Positions 16,150 to 25,357 of a stretch of 64,000 bases of DNA are shown piece after piece. Origin of the DNA: Pseudomonadota bacterium (GTDB lineage: Bacteria > Pseudomonadota > Gammaproteobacteria > Steroidobacterales > Steroidobacteraceae); the NCBI GenBank assembly GCA_023417315.1, contig JAEZFW010000069.1, forward strand, positions 1 to 64,000. The letters are read 5' to 3'. The position numbers were made by a program, and so were the translations under genes. Each line of letters begins with the position of its first letter. Positions within the stretch are counted from its first letter, which is position 1. The notes under the pieces are model-generated. The model was not told where the DNA came from. It did not search any database and saw only the letters and a program-made list of their open reading frames with translations.

Positions 16150-19100
16150 CGACGAGCTCCTATAACGTGCGCGGATGTGTCCTTGGCGGCGGACGCATCG
16201 ACACGCTCGACATTTGGATTGTCCCACGGTCCGGTGATCCGGTAGTAGCCACGAGTCATACCTTTGAGCGGTTCCTTGAAAACTTGAGAAAACAGCAGCA
16301 GCGCGGCACCCACGGCCGGACCGCCTGCCAGAGCGCCCGCAACTGGGAGGGAGGCCCCGAGATTTCCCGTCACCACAGCAGTCTGGTCGTAGTCTCGCGT
16401 GCCGAAACCGGTTCGGCCGGCGATCCCGATCTCTGCCGCAGGCCCACGCAGCAGCAGATTGGAGGTGTAGGCATTTCCATCTCGCAGCTCGAAATCGCCG
16501 TGGATGGTGTCGAATGCCAGGCCCTTGTCGGTGAGATCGCTGAAATCGAGCGCTAGCCTCCGAGGCAGCGCCGCAACGCTGAACAATCCAAGCATTCGCC
16601 CCGCGCCTGGCTGAAGATTCACGATCTGTCCGCTATCCGCGCGCAGAGAGATTAGCCCCGAGGCAAGCTCGAGCACATTGTCGTCGTATCCGCCCGGCCA
16701 GCTGAGCTGAGCGCGTATCTCGCCGCGTTGAGCTTCGATGAAGGGGGTGTAATCGAGCGCGACCAGCGTCGCTGCGACATCGGTGCTCGTCAGCGTGGCA
16801 TTCAACGTCGAACGTGCACCTTGCGGCGTGACGAGCCACTCGCCACGACCTTCGCCGCGGGCGGAAGCCCCCGACACGCGCAGTTCGTCGAATCGCAGGC
16901 CTGTCGGCACACGGGACGCGACGAGATCGAGCGCGCCGATCGAGCGAGCACCCATGTGCAGATCCATGATATGCACATCCAGCGCGGGGAGCTTACGAGG
17001 GTCAGCCTCTCCTTTCTCCTCGCGTGGTGGGCGGTTCTCGCGAGGCGCCTTCGTCAACATGAGACGTTCCATCGCAATGCGCAGCGGCACCGATCCCGAA
17101 AACGAATCGGGTATCAGCACTTGGCCGGTTGCATCGGGTCCATCGACATCGACTCGCCACCCGCTAGGTGTGGCCTGCAAGATGCCGCGTAGATCCGACC
17201 AGCGATACCCGAGCAGCTCGAACGAACCGATGCGCACGTTCGCTGCCTGCAGATAGTGACTCAAGGGTTTGCCTGATCGGCTGCCGTCGCCTCTGAGCGC
17301 AAGCCAATCATCGAGCACGAAGCGATCGATGGAGCCCTCGATGCGCAGCCCGCGATGACTCGGCACGGATGCGGGCTGACCATCCATGCGCAGGCCGCCT
17401 CGATCGAGCTCCCAGCCCTCGTCGTGACGCTTGAGGCTCAACAATGCACGCACGTTGCCCAACTCGCCGCGGACGACTGCGCGGTCCTGAGCTTCCAGGG
17501 AAAAGTCGAGATCGAGCATGCGCGGCTCAGCGACATCCTTTCCGAGCGGCGCGGGCAGATCGAGCGCAAAATCCTTCAAATCGGCCGCTAGATGAAACCG
17601 CCTTTCCGCTGGCGCCATCTCGTCCTCGACTGCCGAAAGCGTCGTTGAAAGCGTCCAATCCGCGGCACCGCCGATTGGAATCTGTGGCGGGATGCCGAGT
17701 AAGGTTCTCAGTTGAGATGCTTCTGCACGTCCGCTTGCTGTGAGCTCAGTTGAAGCGCGATCGCGCGGGCGTGCCGTCAAGCCGAGCGGCCCGGATAGCC
17801 AACGGCCGCGCAGATCGGCGCGCGTCAGCAGCGAGTTGCGAAAAGCGAATGTGCCCCTAATAGCACGCACCGGCGCGCTCACGTTGGCATGCGAGACCGA
17901 TGCATTCGCGATGCGCGCGCTCACCTGTACGTCGCGCTTTTCCATGTTCTTGATCGGGAGATAGAGCTTCACATCGGCATTGAGCGCACCCTCGCCTTCC
18001 ACTTGCTCGAGTTGCTCGCGCACCGTCGCACCCAGCGGGCTCGCATGCAGGAATTCGAGCGCGTCCCTCACATCGCCGGTTGCGGCCGCGGAGAGGCGCA
18101 GCTCGTTCTGCTTGAAGTCCTTGATCTCGGCCGTCGTATTCGTCGTGGACAAGCCGCCGATGTGCGCAGAGTGGGCGCGCACGAGCATGCCCTCGTTCTC
18201 GAACGAGACGTCTGCCTCGATTCCCGTCGCAGGCAGCCATGCATCGTGATACGCGAGCGCTCCATTCTCGATTTTTGCGCTCGCCGTAAAAGTTCCCTCG
18301 CCATTGCGGAAGGGAAAAAGACGTACCGGGCCATTCATCTCGAAGGTCGCGGATACGATGCGGCCATCGACGAACGCGCGATCGAACCATGCGAGCGTTT
18401 TCTTGCTCAGCTTATGGCCGGGCACGTACTTGCCCGTTGAGGACACCTTCAAATTCTCTCCGCGGGCAGAAACCTCGAGCACCGGAAAGCTGCCATCGCG
18501 AGGCAGGTGCAATCGCGCCGAGCCACTCGCACGCCCGTCCTCGCCCTCCAGGCTCAGCCGATCGGTGAATACGACCGCACCTGAGGTGTCCAGGTCCCAT
18601 TGCACCGTGCCTTCCACCACGTCGGCAGACAGAACATCTCGGAACAACCGTGGGAGCTCGAGCTCCATCTCGCGAGCAGCAACGTTGAGCTCGCCATGCG
18701 ATTCGTCGGCACGCATCGTGCCGCTCAATCCCGTGATCCCAGGAGCACGCTCGATCGGTTCGAATCCGATATTCGCGAGCGATGCTTCGAGTGTGTAGCT
18801 GAGCGGAATATCATCGGAGGCAGGTTCGACTTGCGCGCTCAGGTTTTCGACCGTCCCACGCCCGCGCAACGCACGCACACGCGCGAGCGCTTCGCTCTCC
18901 GGCAGATACGCGATCAATGGCCACACGTTCTCCAACAAGATCCGATCGGCTTTGAGCGCGACTCGAGTGGGAGAGGGTGCTTGTGTCCAGCGAGCCTCGA
19001 TCTGCTTGCTTTGCCAAGGTGCGCCATTGCGGGACAGGTCGAGATCTGAGACGGTGAGTTGCCACTCATCCTGAGTTCGCGTCGCGCGAGCAGTGAACGC

Positions 19101-20186
19101 CATACGCTCATAGCTCACCATCTCAGAGGCTGGTGTAGCCGTCGCTGCGAAGGGCGAGCTTTGTTGAACTTTGGAAGGAGCTGGCTGGTCGGGCGATGCG
19201 TCCGTCTCTTCGTTGACCGGCATCGGCTCTGCGATTGGAAGCGGTGTCGCCCACAAAGGTAGCGCGGTGGAGACGCCCGAGAAATCAACCTTCGCGGTCA
19301 GCTCCGTGAGTCGCGGCCCTAGCAAAGAACCGGTCAGCTGCAGCGAACCGCGCCCCATTTCGGGCGCGGGCCACTCATCGGGAACGACGTCCGCCCACCC
19401 TGCGAGGTCGAGTGCAGCGCCTGAGATGGAGAACGTCGAAATCACGGCCTCTGGCGTCTTGAGCCCGCCTTTCGCGGTCGCTGAGAATTCGAGTGCACCG
19501 CCGAGCGATTCAGGAAGCGAAGCCTCGCCGCTCAGCAGAATCGAGCCAACATCGCGCGTGAGCTCGAAACTGATACCTGACATCGACCAGGGGCCGCGAC
19601 CCGTTAATTCATCTCTGAACGTGACTTGCGCATCGCGTACACGAATGCGCCCAGTGGGAAGTTGCTCGAGTGCGATGGGCGTGCTGTCGGTGCGCTCGGG
19701 CAGTGCGGTATGGCCGAGGAGTTGAATGCGTCCTTCGCGCGTGCGAATCAAACTAATCTGCGGCGAGCGCAGCGAGAAGCGCCCCGCGCTGAGTTGTCCG
19801 TTGCGCACCGAGTTCCAGATATCGAAACCAACGCTGCCGCGCCGCGCAGTCGCGAGCACCTGGGTGCGATCAGGCGTGCGCACGACTGCGTCTTCGAATA
19901 CGAGCTCTGGGCCGAAGAGCCGAATGCGGGCAGTGAGCGCACGGAATTCGATGACGACACCGGTACGGTCGCTGAGCCAATCCTGCACCTGCACGCGGTA
20001 CTCGGGCACGCGTCCAACGACGACACCGAACGCGCCGAGCAACGCTGCGACGAGCACGACCACCGTGCCCACGCTCACGAGCACCCACTTCAAGGCACGA
20101 CGCCACCCCCCGCGCGAACGCGAACCCGACCTTGCACCGGGGCTCGCAGTGTGGGAATCGGGGCTTGTGCCGAAAAAAACTCGCAC
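16146..20186 (-). CDS. yhdP: YhdP-family AsmA-like envelope protein
   Basis: This 1346-residue protein is anchored by one N-terminal membrane helix (about 31-57, WRRALKWVLVSVGTVVVLVA onward) with the rest in the periplasm. The body is a long run of beta-strand repeats of the DUF3971/AsmA-like type. It ends with the conserved AsmA-like C-terminal part (GRMLGLFSVAALPRRLALDF ... TDKGLAFDTIHGDFELRDG). YhdP in E. coli is a bridge protein moving phospholipids to the outer membrane with TamB and YdbH. Length and gene order (rng upstream, tldD downstream) match. An extra Pro/Ser-rich insert near residues 330-360 looks like a loop. Confidence 0.93.
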   Translation of the reverse strand: MRVFFGTSPDSHTASPGARSGSRSRGGWRRALKWVLVSVGTVVVLVAALLGAFGVVVGRVPEYRVQVQDWLSDRTGVVIEFRALTARIRLFGPELVFEDAVVRTPDRTQVLATARRGSVGFDIWNSVRNGQLSAGRFSLRSPQISLIRTREGRIQLLGHTALPERTDSTPIALEQLPTGRIRVRDAQVTFRDELTGRGPWSMSGISFELTRDVGSILLSGEASLPESLGGALEFSATAKGGLKTPEAVISTFSISGAALDLAGWADVVPDEWPAPEMGRGSLQLTGSLLGPRLTELTAKVDFSGVSTALPLWATPLPIAEPMPVNEETDASPDQPAPSKVQQSSPFAATATPASEMVSYERMAFTARATRTQDEWQLTVSDLDLSRNGAPWQSKQIEARWTQAPSPTRVALKADRILLENVWPLIAYLPESEALARVRALRGRGTVENLSAQVEPASDDIPLSYTLEASLANIGFEPIERAPGITGLSGTMRADESHGELNVAAREMELELPRLFRDVLSADVVEGTVQWDLDTSGAVVFTDRLSLEGEDGRASGSARLHLPRDGSFPVLEVSARGENLKVSSTGKYVPGHKLSKKTLAWFDRAFVDGRIVSATFEMNGPVRLFPFRNGEGTFTASAKIENGALAYHDAWLPATGIEADVSFENEGMLVRAHSAHIGGLSTTNTTAEIKDFKQNELRLSAAATGDVRDALEFLHASPLGATVREQLEQVEGEGALNADVKLYLPIKNMEKRDVQVSARIANASVSHANVSAPVRAIRGTFAFRNSLLTRADLRGRWLSGPLGLTARPRDRASTELTASGRAEASQLRTLLGIPPQIPIGGAADWTLSTTLSAVEDEMAPAERRFHLAADLKDFALDLPAPLGKDVAEPRMLDLDFSLEAQDRAVVRGELGNVRALLSLKRHDEGWELDRGGLRMDGQPASVPSHRGLRIEGSIDRFVLDDWLALRGDGSRSGKPLSHYLQAANVRIGSFELLGYRWSDLRGILQATPSGWRVDVDGPDATGQVLIPDSFSGSVPLRIAMERLMLTKAPRENRPPREEKGEADPRKLPALDVHIMDLHMGARSIGALDLVASRVPTGLRFDELRVSGASARGEGRGEWLVTPQGARSTLNATLTSTDVAATLVALDYTPFIEAQRGEIRAQLSWPGGYDDNVLELASGLISLRADSGQIVNLQPGAGRMLGLFSVAALPRRLALDFSDLTDKGLAFDTIHGDFELRDGNAYTSNLLLRGPAAEIGIAGRTGFGTRDYDQTAVVTGNLGASLPVAGALAGGPAVGAALLLFSQVFKEPLKGMTRGYYRITGPWDNPNVERVDASAAKDTSAHVIGARR

Positions 20187-20292
20187 TAGTCTCTCGTGAA
20201 CGCACTCGAGGCCCGGACATCATGAAGCGCCGTACAGAACGACAAACTGCTCTGTCCGCAACCTGTAGTCCGTAGCCCGTAACTCATGAACG

Positions 20293-21774
20293 TCACATCA
20301 ACACCACGTCGTATTGATCCTGCTGGTACAACGCTTCCGTCTGGAGGCGAATCGGCTTGCCGGTATGCACTTCGAGCTCGGCCAACGCCGCCGACTCCTC
20401 ATCGAGGAGCTTCTCGATCACATCCTGATGCGCGAGCACCATGAGCTCCTGAAAATCGAACTGGCGCGACTGCCGCAGGATCTCGCGGAAAATCTCGTAA
20501 CACACGGTCTCGGTCGTCTTGACGAAACCGCGCCCTTCGCATGTAGGACAAGGCGAGCACAGCATGTGTTCCAAACTTTCGCGCGTACGCTTGCGAGTCA
20601 TCTCGACCAGGCCCAGCGGCGACACCGAGGAGATGTGATTCTTCGCATGATCTGCTGCGAGCGATTTCTCGAGCGCCTGCAGCACTTGTTTGCGATGCTC
20701 CTCCTCCTCCATGTCGATGAAATCGATGATGATGATCCCTCCGAGATTGCGCAGACGCAATTGCCGCGCGATCGCAACCGCTGCCTCGAGGTTCGTACGA
20801 AAGATCGTCTCTTCCAAGGTGCGGTGCCCAACGTAGGCGCCGGTGTTCACGTCGATCGTCGTCATCGATTCGGTCTGATCGAAAATCAGGTATCCACCGG
20901 ATTTCAACGCGACTTTGCGATCGAGCGAGCGCTGAATTTCATCCTCGACGCCGTATAGATCGAAGATGGGCCGATCGCTGCGGTACAGCTCGATGCGCTC
21001 GGCATGATCCGGCATGAACGTGCGTGCGAACTCCCGCATGCGTTGAAACGTCTCCAAGTGATCGACGCTGACTTTGTCGACGCCGCTCGACACGATGTCG
21101 CGGAGAACTCGTATCGGCAATGCAAGATCCTCGTGGACCAGATTGCCCGGCCGCGTAGACGCCGCTTTCTCGCTCAGCACCGCCCACAGTTTTTGTAAGA
21201 ACATCATGTCCGCGCGCAATGCGTCAGGCGATGCGCCCTCGGCCGCCGTGCGCACGATATACCCGCCCGGCTCATCGGCGCGCAGGAACATCGTGGCCGC
21301 TTCGCGCAAACGGTGCCTCTCGGCTTCATCTTCGATGCGCGCGGAGATTCCGACGCCGCGCCCTTTCGGCATGTAGACGAGATAACGCGAAGGAATGGTG
21401 ATGAACGTCGTGAGCCGCGCTCCTTTGGTACCGAGCGGATCTTTCAATACCTGCACGAGAATCTCGCCGCCTTCGGAGACGAGCGACTGAATGTCTGCAG
21501 CTCTGTCATCGACGGGCTGGTCCGGCTGCCCATTCTCGCCCACCGCCGGATGCACGATGTCCGAGGCATGTAGAAATGCCGTGCGCTCGAGACCGATATC
21601 CACGAATGCCGCCTGCATTCCCGGCAACACGCGCGACACGCGGCCTTTGTAGATGTTGCTGATGAGGCCGCGACGATTCGCGCGCTCGAGAAAGATCTCT
21701 TGCAGAACCCCGTTCTCTACGAGGGCCGCGCGGACCTCGCGCGGACTGACATTGACCAAGATTTCGGCGGTCAT
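20293..21774 (-). CDS. rng: Ribonuclease G
   Basis: This 493-residue endonuclease of the RNase E/G family processes the 5' end of 16S rRNA and degrades mRNA. An S1 RNA-binding domain lies at about residues 38-118. The catalytic magnesium ligands are Asp308 (TTIDVNTG) and Asp351 (IIIDFIDM). The zinc-link Cys pair is in SPCPTCEGRG. It lacks the long C-terminal scaffold of RNase E. Its ATG overlaps the maf stop by 4 bp. Length is the usual one for RNase G. Confidence 0.97.
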   Translation of the reverse strand: MTAEILVNVSPREVRAALVENGVLQEIFLERANRRGLISNIYKGRVSRVLPGMQAAFVDIGLERTAFLHASDIVHPAVGENGQPDQPVDDRAADIQSLVSEGGEILVQVLKDPLGTKGARLTTFITIPSRYLVYMPKGRGVGISARIEDEAERHRLREAATMFLRADEPGGYIVRTAAEGASPDALRADMMFLQKLWAVLSEKAASTRPGNLVHEDLALPIRVLRDIVSSGVDKVSVDHLETFQRMREFARTFMPDHAERIELYRSDRPIFDLYGVEDEIQRSLDRKVALKSGGYLIFDQTESMTTIDVNTGAYVGHRTLEETIFRTNLEAAVAIARQLRLRNLGGIIIIDFIDMEEEEHRKQVLQALEKSLAADHAKNHISSVSPLGLVEMTRKRTRESLEHMLCSPCPTCEGRGFVKTTETVCYEIFREILRQSRQFDFQELMVLAHQDVIEKLLDEESAALAELEVHTGKPIRLQTEALYQQDQYDVVLM

Positions 21775-22379
21775 CGCGCGACCGCACCTTGCAGTCGCCA
21801 GCCGATCGAGCGCAGCAGCTCGCCGGTTTCGAAGAGCGGCAGTCCCATGATCCCCGAGAAGCTCCCGGAGATGCGCTCGATGAACAGCGCCGCCATGCCC
21901 TGAACCGCATAGGCTCCCGCCTTGTCGAGCGGCTCGCCCGTTCGCCAGTAGGCACGAATCTCATCTGCCTCAAGCGCCCGGAACGACACCTCGCTTACGC
22001 TCAACTGCGTCTCGCAACCGCGCTCGTGACACAGCGCGATCGCCGTGTAAACCTGATGCGTGCGTGATGAAAGTCGCTGCAGCATGCGCGTTCCGTCCGC
22101 TTCATCGCACGGCTTTCCCATGATCTCCTCATCGAGCGCCACCGAGGTATCGGCCCCCAGTACAGGAAGCCGAGCGGTCGACTCGAGACGATGCCAAAGC
22201 GTTTGAGCCTTCTGAGCAGCAAGCCGGAGCACGTATTGGCCAGGCGGCTCGCCGCGCACCACGCTCTCATCGATGTCGACAGGCCGAACCGCATGAGGGA
22301 TCCCCACTTGAGCCAGCAGAGCGCTCCTTCGAGGTGATGCGGATGCCAGGTAGATCAAAGGCTTGGAGACACTTTCCAT
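21771..22379 (-). CDS. maf: Maf-like nucleotide pyrophosphatase
   Basis: This 202-residue protein hydrolyses non-canonical or modified nucleoside triphosphates and is linked to division arrest. It shows the Maf motifs: IYLASASPRRSALLAQVG, GADTSVALDEEIMGKP, the SSRTHQVYTAIALC segment and YAVQGMAALFIERISGSFSGIMGLPL. The start MESVSKPLIYLASASP (ATG at 22377-22379) matches the family; a second Met four codons earlier is possible. It is the first gene of the maf-rng-yhdP-nitrilase-tldD run. Confidence 0.94.
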   Translation of the reverse strand: MESVSKPLIYLASASPRRSALLAQVGIPHAVRPVDIDESVVRGEPPGQYVLRLAAQKAQTLWHRLESTARLPVLGADTSVALDEEIMGKPCDEADGTRMLQRLSSRTHQVYTAIALCHERGCETQLSVSEVSFRALEADEIRAYWRTGEPLDKAGAYAVQGMAALFIERISGSFSGIMGLPLFETGELLRSIGWRLQGAVAR

Positions 22380-22545
22380 AACCGAGAGCATACAGGTCCG
22401 CGCTGCCGGATTGTATTGTCCGGTTAACGAAAATGGAGATCGGCGCTGCGCGCGCCTTGTTAGCGAGTGAGGGTTCGAACTACCGAGGACGCACTGAACC
22501 CGAACTGAATGGACGCGGGATTCGATGCCCGCTCTCATAACGCCA

Positions 22546-22956
22546 TCAGTCGACGCCTGCGAGCTCATCACGCTCGACGCGGGCGCCCTTCACCCATCGC
22601 AGAGCCGATGGTGCATCTTCGAATAGCTGCATGCGGATGCTGCCCGCAACGGGCTCGCTGATCACGATGAGGACATGAGCCGCAGCTACCAGGGCTCCGG
22701 GCCGTACGATCGCTGCCCAGCGACGCGACTGAGGTGTCGCGATGCGTGCGACGTAGTCACGCAGCCGCTGAATTTCCGAATAATCCCACTCGCCGTGTGC
22801 TTCGCGCAGATCGACGACTGCAGCCATGTCGAGCCGATGCTTCGGATCGGCGGCGATCCGGCCCATCAACTTGATCAGACCGTCGGCCCGCAGCTCACCC
22901 CAAATCTGTACGCGCACCAGCCCGTCACTGGTGTCGATCGAATACTTGGAATCCAC
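22546..22956 (-). CDS. STAS/SpoIIAA-like protein
   Basis: This protein of about 136 residues resembles the fold of STAS/SpoIIAA-like proteins: strand VRVQIWGELRADGLIKLM, then MAAVVDLREAHGEWDYSEIQRLRDYV and WAAIVRPGALVAAAHVLIVISE. It ends with a helix like MQLFEDAPSALRWVKG. Similar small proteins carry annotations such as STAS/SEC14-domain protein, of unknown function. The start is uncertain: GTG at 22954-22956 has GGGGGAAGA directly upstream, and another GTG lies at 22972-22974. The frame is open well beyond, but upstream codons look non-coding. It is divergent from the kinase gene. Confidence 0.65.
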   Translation of the reverse strand: MDSKYSIDTSDGLVRVQIWGELRADGLIKLMGRIAADPKHRLDMAAVVDLREAHGEWDYSEIQRLRDYVARIATPQSRRWAAIVRPGALVAAAHVLIVISEPVAGSIRMQLFEDAPSALRWVKGARVERDELAGVD

Positions 22957-23206
22957 GTCTTCCCCCGGTATCACGCCGGCGCGCCAGGCACCGCCATGAC
23001 CTGCTCCGTGCCTATCATAGCCAACCTGTGTGACATAGAAAGCGCAAACCGTGCGGCGCGTGGCAGCCGTGCGAGTAATCGTGACATAGTCTGCGGCAGC
23101 GGCGAGGATTCTTAAGCTAGGCTCCCTGCAAAAGCCGCGCGGGACGAGCGGCAGGCTCGAAGACAGCGTTATCGCCGACAGACGGAACGACCAATAGCAA
23201 GAGACG

Positions 23207-24061
23207 ATGCGCCACACCGACGACAAAAAGACGGCGAGCGGAATCAATCAACGCACGACCTCCTTCCCGCGCATCCAGGGCTACCGCTTCATTCACACGA
23301 TTGCGCGCTCGCCGAAATCCGAAATTCATCTCGCTTTCTCGCTCGAGCTCGGACACAACGTCGCCGTGAAGGTGCTGCGTACGGGTCCCTTGTCGACGGC
23401 AGACTCAGGAGAAGAAGAGCGCTTCGAGCGCGAGCGCGAGCTGCTGATGCGCATCAAGCATCCGGCCATCGTCGATGTCTATGACTGGGGGCACGGTGAG
23501 GACTTCCGGTACATCGTCACCGAATACTTTCCGAGCGGCAGTCTCGAGCTGCGCATTCGCAATCTGATGACGGTGCGCGACAGCGTCGACATCTTCGTGC
23601 AGATCTGCGGTGCGCTCGTCGCCGTGCACTCAGCCGGTCTGTGTCATCGCGATCTCAAGCCTGCGAACGTCATGATGCGTGAGGACGGTCGCATCGTGCT
23701 CATCGACTTCGGCCTCGCCAAGTACGTTGAGGGTGGGACGCAACTCACGCATGCAGGCGAAGTGCGCGGATCGCCGTATTACATCAGCCCGGAGCAAGCA
23801 GAAGGCTCGCCGGTGGATCAACGCAGCGATCTATACAGTCTCGGCGTGATGTTCTACGAGATGCTCACGGGGCAGCGTCCCTTCCGCGGCAGCTCCGTAA
23901 TTGCAATCATTCAGTCGCACCGAAACGATCCCATTCCCACCCTGCCCCCCGAGCTCAGCCGCTTCCAACGGTTGATCGACGGCTTGCTGGCGAAAGATCC
24001 CAACGAGCGCTTCCCGACCGCTGCCTCAGCGTTGGCGGAGTTGGCGAGGATGAAAGTGTAG
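23207..24061 (+). CDS. Hanks-type Ser/Thr protein kinase
   Basis: This 284-residue protein is a complete soluble eukaryote-like kinase domain. Visible residues are Lys55 in VAVKVL, the catalytic loop HRDLKPAN (His147, Asp149, Lys151), IDFGLAKYV with Asp167, the activation/P+1 region GSPYYISPEQAEG, and SDLYSLGVMFYEMLTGQRPF. The glycine-rich loop is degenerate (HTIARSPKSEIHLAF has no GxGxxG). No membrane helix or sensor domain is present. Possible substrates in this window include the FHA protein at 12053, as inference. A strong hairpin overlaps the stop. Confidence 0.93.
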   Translation: MRHTDDKKTASGINQRTTSFPRIQGYRFIHTIARSPKSEIHLAFSLELGHNVAVKVLRTGPLSTADSGEEERFERERELLMRIKHPAIVDVYDWGHGEDFRYIVTEYFPSGSLELRIRNLMTVRDSVDIFVQICGALVAVHSAGLCHRDLKPANVMMREDGRIVLIDFGLAKYVEGGTQLTHAGEVRGSPYYISPEQAEGSPVDQRSDLYSLGVMFYEMLTGQRPFRGSSVIAIIQSHRNDPIPTLPPELSRFQRLIDGLLAKDPNERFPTAASALAELARMKV

Positions 24062-24079
24062 TCGCGAGCGCGACTACAC
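24056..24079 (+). terminator. Perfect hairpin overlapping the kinase stop codon
   Basis: GTGTAGTCGCG (24056-24066) and CGCGACTACAC (24069-24079) are exact inverse complements with only two bases between. The kinase stop codon TAG lies in the left arm. There is no following T-run, so it could be a terminator, an RNA stabiliser or a protein site. Confidence 0.5.
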
Positions 24080-24083
24080 GGCC

Positions 24084-24207
24084 GACTGGTTAACTGGCTA
24101 ACTGGCAACTGGCCAGAGAGAGAAAAGAAGGAGCGAGCAGTGGACGCGAGTCGCGTCGGCACTCGGATTATTCTGGCCAGCTGACAGTGGCCAGTTGGCC
24201 AGTTGCC
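24084..24207. repeat. Palindromic repeat, ACTGGYTA type
   Basis: The left arm (24084-24118) is tandem ACTGGTTA, ACTGGCTA, ACTGGCA, ACTGGCC units ending in AGAG. The right arm (about 24172-24207) is the inverse, with GGCCAGTTGGCCAGTTGCC at 24189-24207. The loop is about 50 nt. It separates the kinase gene from the end of rlmH. Shorter copies of the same arms occur in frame inside leuS (53073-53151). Confidence 0.8.
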
Positions 24208-24219
24208 GCTCTGGCGGCG

Positions 24220-24687
24220 CTAGCCGCGATGATACGGATGTCCCTTGATAATCGTCACCGCTCGATAAAGCGCTTCGGCAACGACGACGCGCGCCAATGC
24301 GTGCGGCAATGTGAGCGCTGAGAGAGACCAACGAAAGTTGGCGCGCGCATCGAGCTCTGGAGGCAGGCCGTCAGGGCCGCCGATGCAGAATGCAACGTCT
24401 CGGCCATCCTGTGCGCGTGCTTCCAAGAATTTTGCGAGTTGCTCGCTGCTCAATGCGCGGCCTTCGACCTGCAACGCGACCAGGTATGCCCTCGTGGGCA
24501 GCGCGGCAATCATTCGCTCGCGCTCCTTCGCAAGAGCCTGTTTCGTGTCGCCGCCGCTGCGTTGACTCAGCGCAATCTCTTTCAGCTCGAGCCGGTACTC
24601 TCCTGTGAGCCGCGAGGCATAGTCTTCGTAGGCCTCGTTCACCCAACTCGGCAAGCGAGTCCCCGCTGCGATGAGAAAAAGTCGCAT
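24220..24687 (-). CDS. rlmH: 23S rRNA pseudouridine-1915 N3-methyltransferase
   Basis: This 155-residue SPOUT methyltransferase modifies pseudouridine 1915 in helix 69 of 23S rRNA. It has the N-terminal MRLFLIAAGTRLP, the SAM-knot region FCIGGPDGLPPEL and FRWSLSALTLPHALARVVVAEALYRAVTIIKGHPYHRG-type ending with the conserved His/Tyr-rich tail. Length is exactly that of the family. It lies 18 bp after rsfS on the same strand, the standard order. Confidence 0.97.
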   Translation of the reverse strand: MRLFLIAAGTRLPSWVNEAYEDYASRLTGEYRLELKEIALSQRSGGDTKQALAKERERMIAALPTRAYLVALQVEGRALSSEQLAKFLEARAQDGRDVAFCIGGPDGLPPELDARANFRWSLSALTLPHALARVVVAEALYRAVTIIKGHPYHRG

Positions 24688-24705
24688 CGCTCGTCAGGCG
24701 AAGGC

Positions 24706-25221
24706 TCAGCCCGTCGCGCTCGCCGCTTCGCGTCTCGCCGCGCTGACGTCCCAGAGATTCTCCAGCCGGTAGAACTCGCGCACACGCGGCAGCATGATGT
24801 GCACGATCACATCGTGCAGATCGACGAGTACCCACTCGCCGTCGCGCTCGCCCTCGACACCCATGGGCCGGAAGCCCGCCTTCTTCGCGTGCTCGACGAC
24901 GCGGTCGGCGATCGAGCGCACGTGTCGATCGGAGTTGCCCGTCGCGATGATCATCGTGTCCGTGATGTCGGTGAGCTTGTGCACATCGAGCACTTTGACG
25001 TTCACTGCCTTCATCTCATCGAGCGCGTGCTCCACCACCTTGATGACATCGCCTTTCGCCTTGGTCTTCGCGGGAGTGGTATTCGTCGCTGCGGACTTCT
25101 TGGATGCCTTCTTCGCAACTGTAGATCGCGTCTTGGCGGGCGCCTTTGCCTTCGGCTGCGCCGTTTTCGCTCCAGTCGTAGAACGAGTAGCCCGTGAAGT
25201 CTTCGCGCGTTTGACGGCCAT
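24706..25221 (-). CDS. rsfS: Ribosomal silencing factor RsfS with basic N-terminal tail
   Basis: This 171-residue protein binds L14 and blocks subunit joining in slow growth. The RsfS domain is the last ~115 residues: VIKVVEHALDEMKAVNVKVLDV, TDTMIIATGNSDRHVRSIAD, and GEWVLVDLHDVIVHIMLPRVREFYRLENLW. The first ~57 residues are an unusual Lys/Ala/Thr/Pro-rich tail (for example KAKAPAKTRSTVAKKASKK), like histone H1 C-tails and absent from typical RsfS of about 105-120 residues. An internal start would have to be non-ATG. It lies in the usual holA-nadD-rsfS-rlmH order. Confidence 0.94.
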   Translation of the reverse strand: MAVKRAKTSRATRSTTGAKTAQPKAKAPAKTRSTVAKKASKKSAATNTTPAKTKAKGDVIKVVEHALDEMKAVNVKVLDVHKLTDITDTMIIATGNSDRHVRSIADRVVEHAKKAGFRPMGVEGERDGEWVLVDLHDVIVHIMLPRVREFYRLENLWDVSAARREAASATG

Positions 25222-25357
25222 GCTTACCTCAGGTGAACAGTGGATTGCCTGCGGGTGCAGAAAGAAACCAGGAGCGGGAACGTTGCATCGGAAAGCGAAT
25301 CGGACCGGCCGCTCGAGAGAGGAGCTCTCTCGAGCGCAGCGCGTGCAGTCGGCATCA

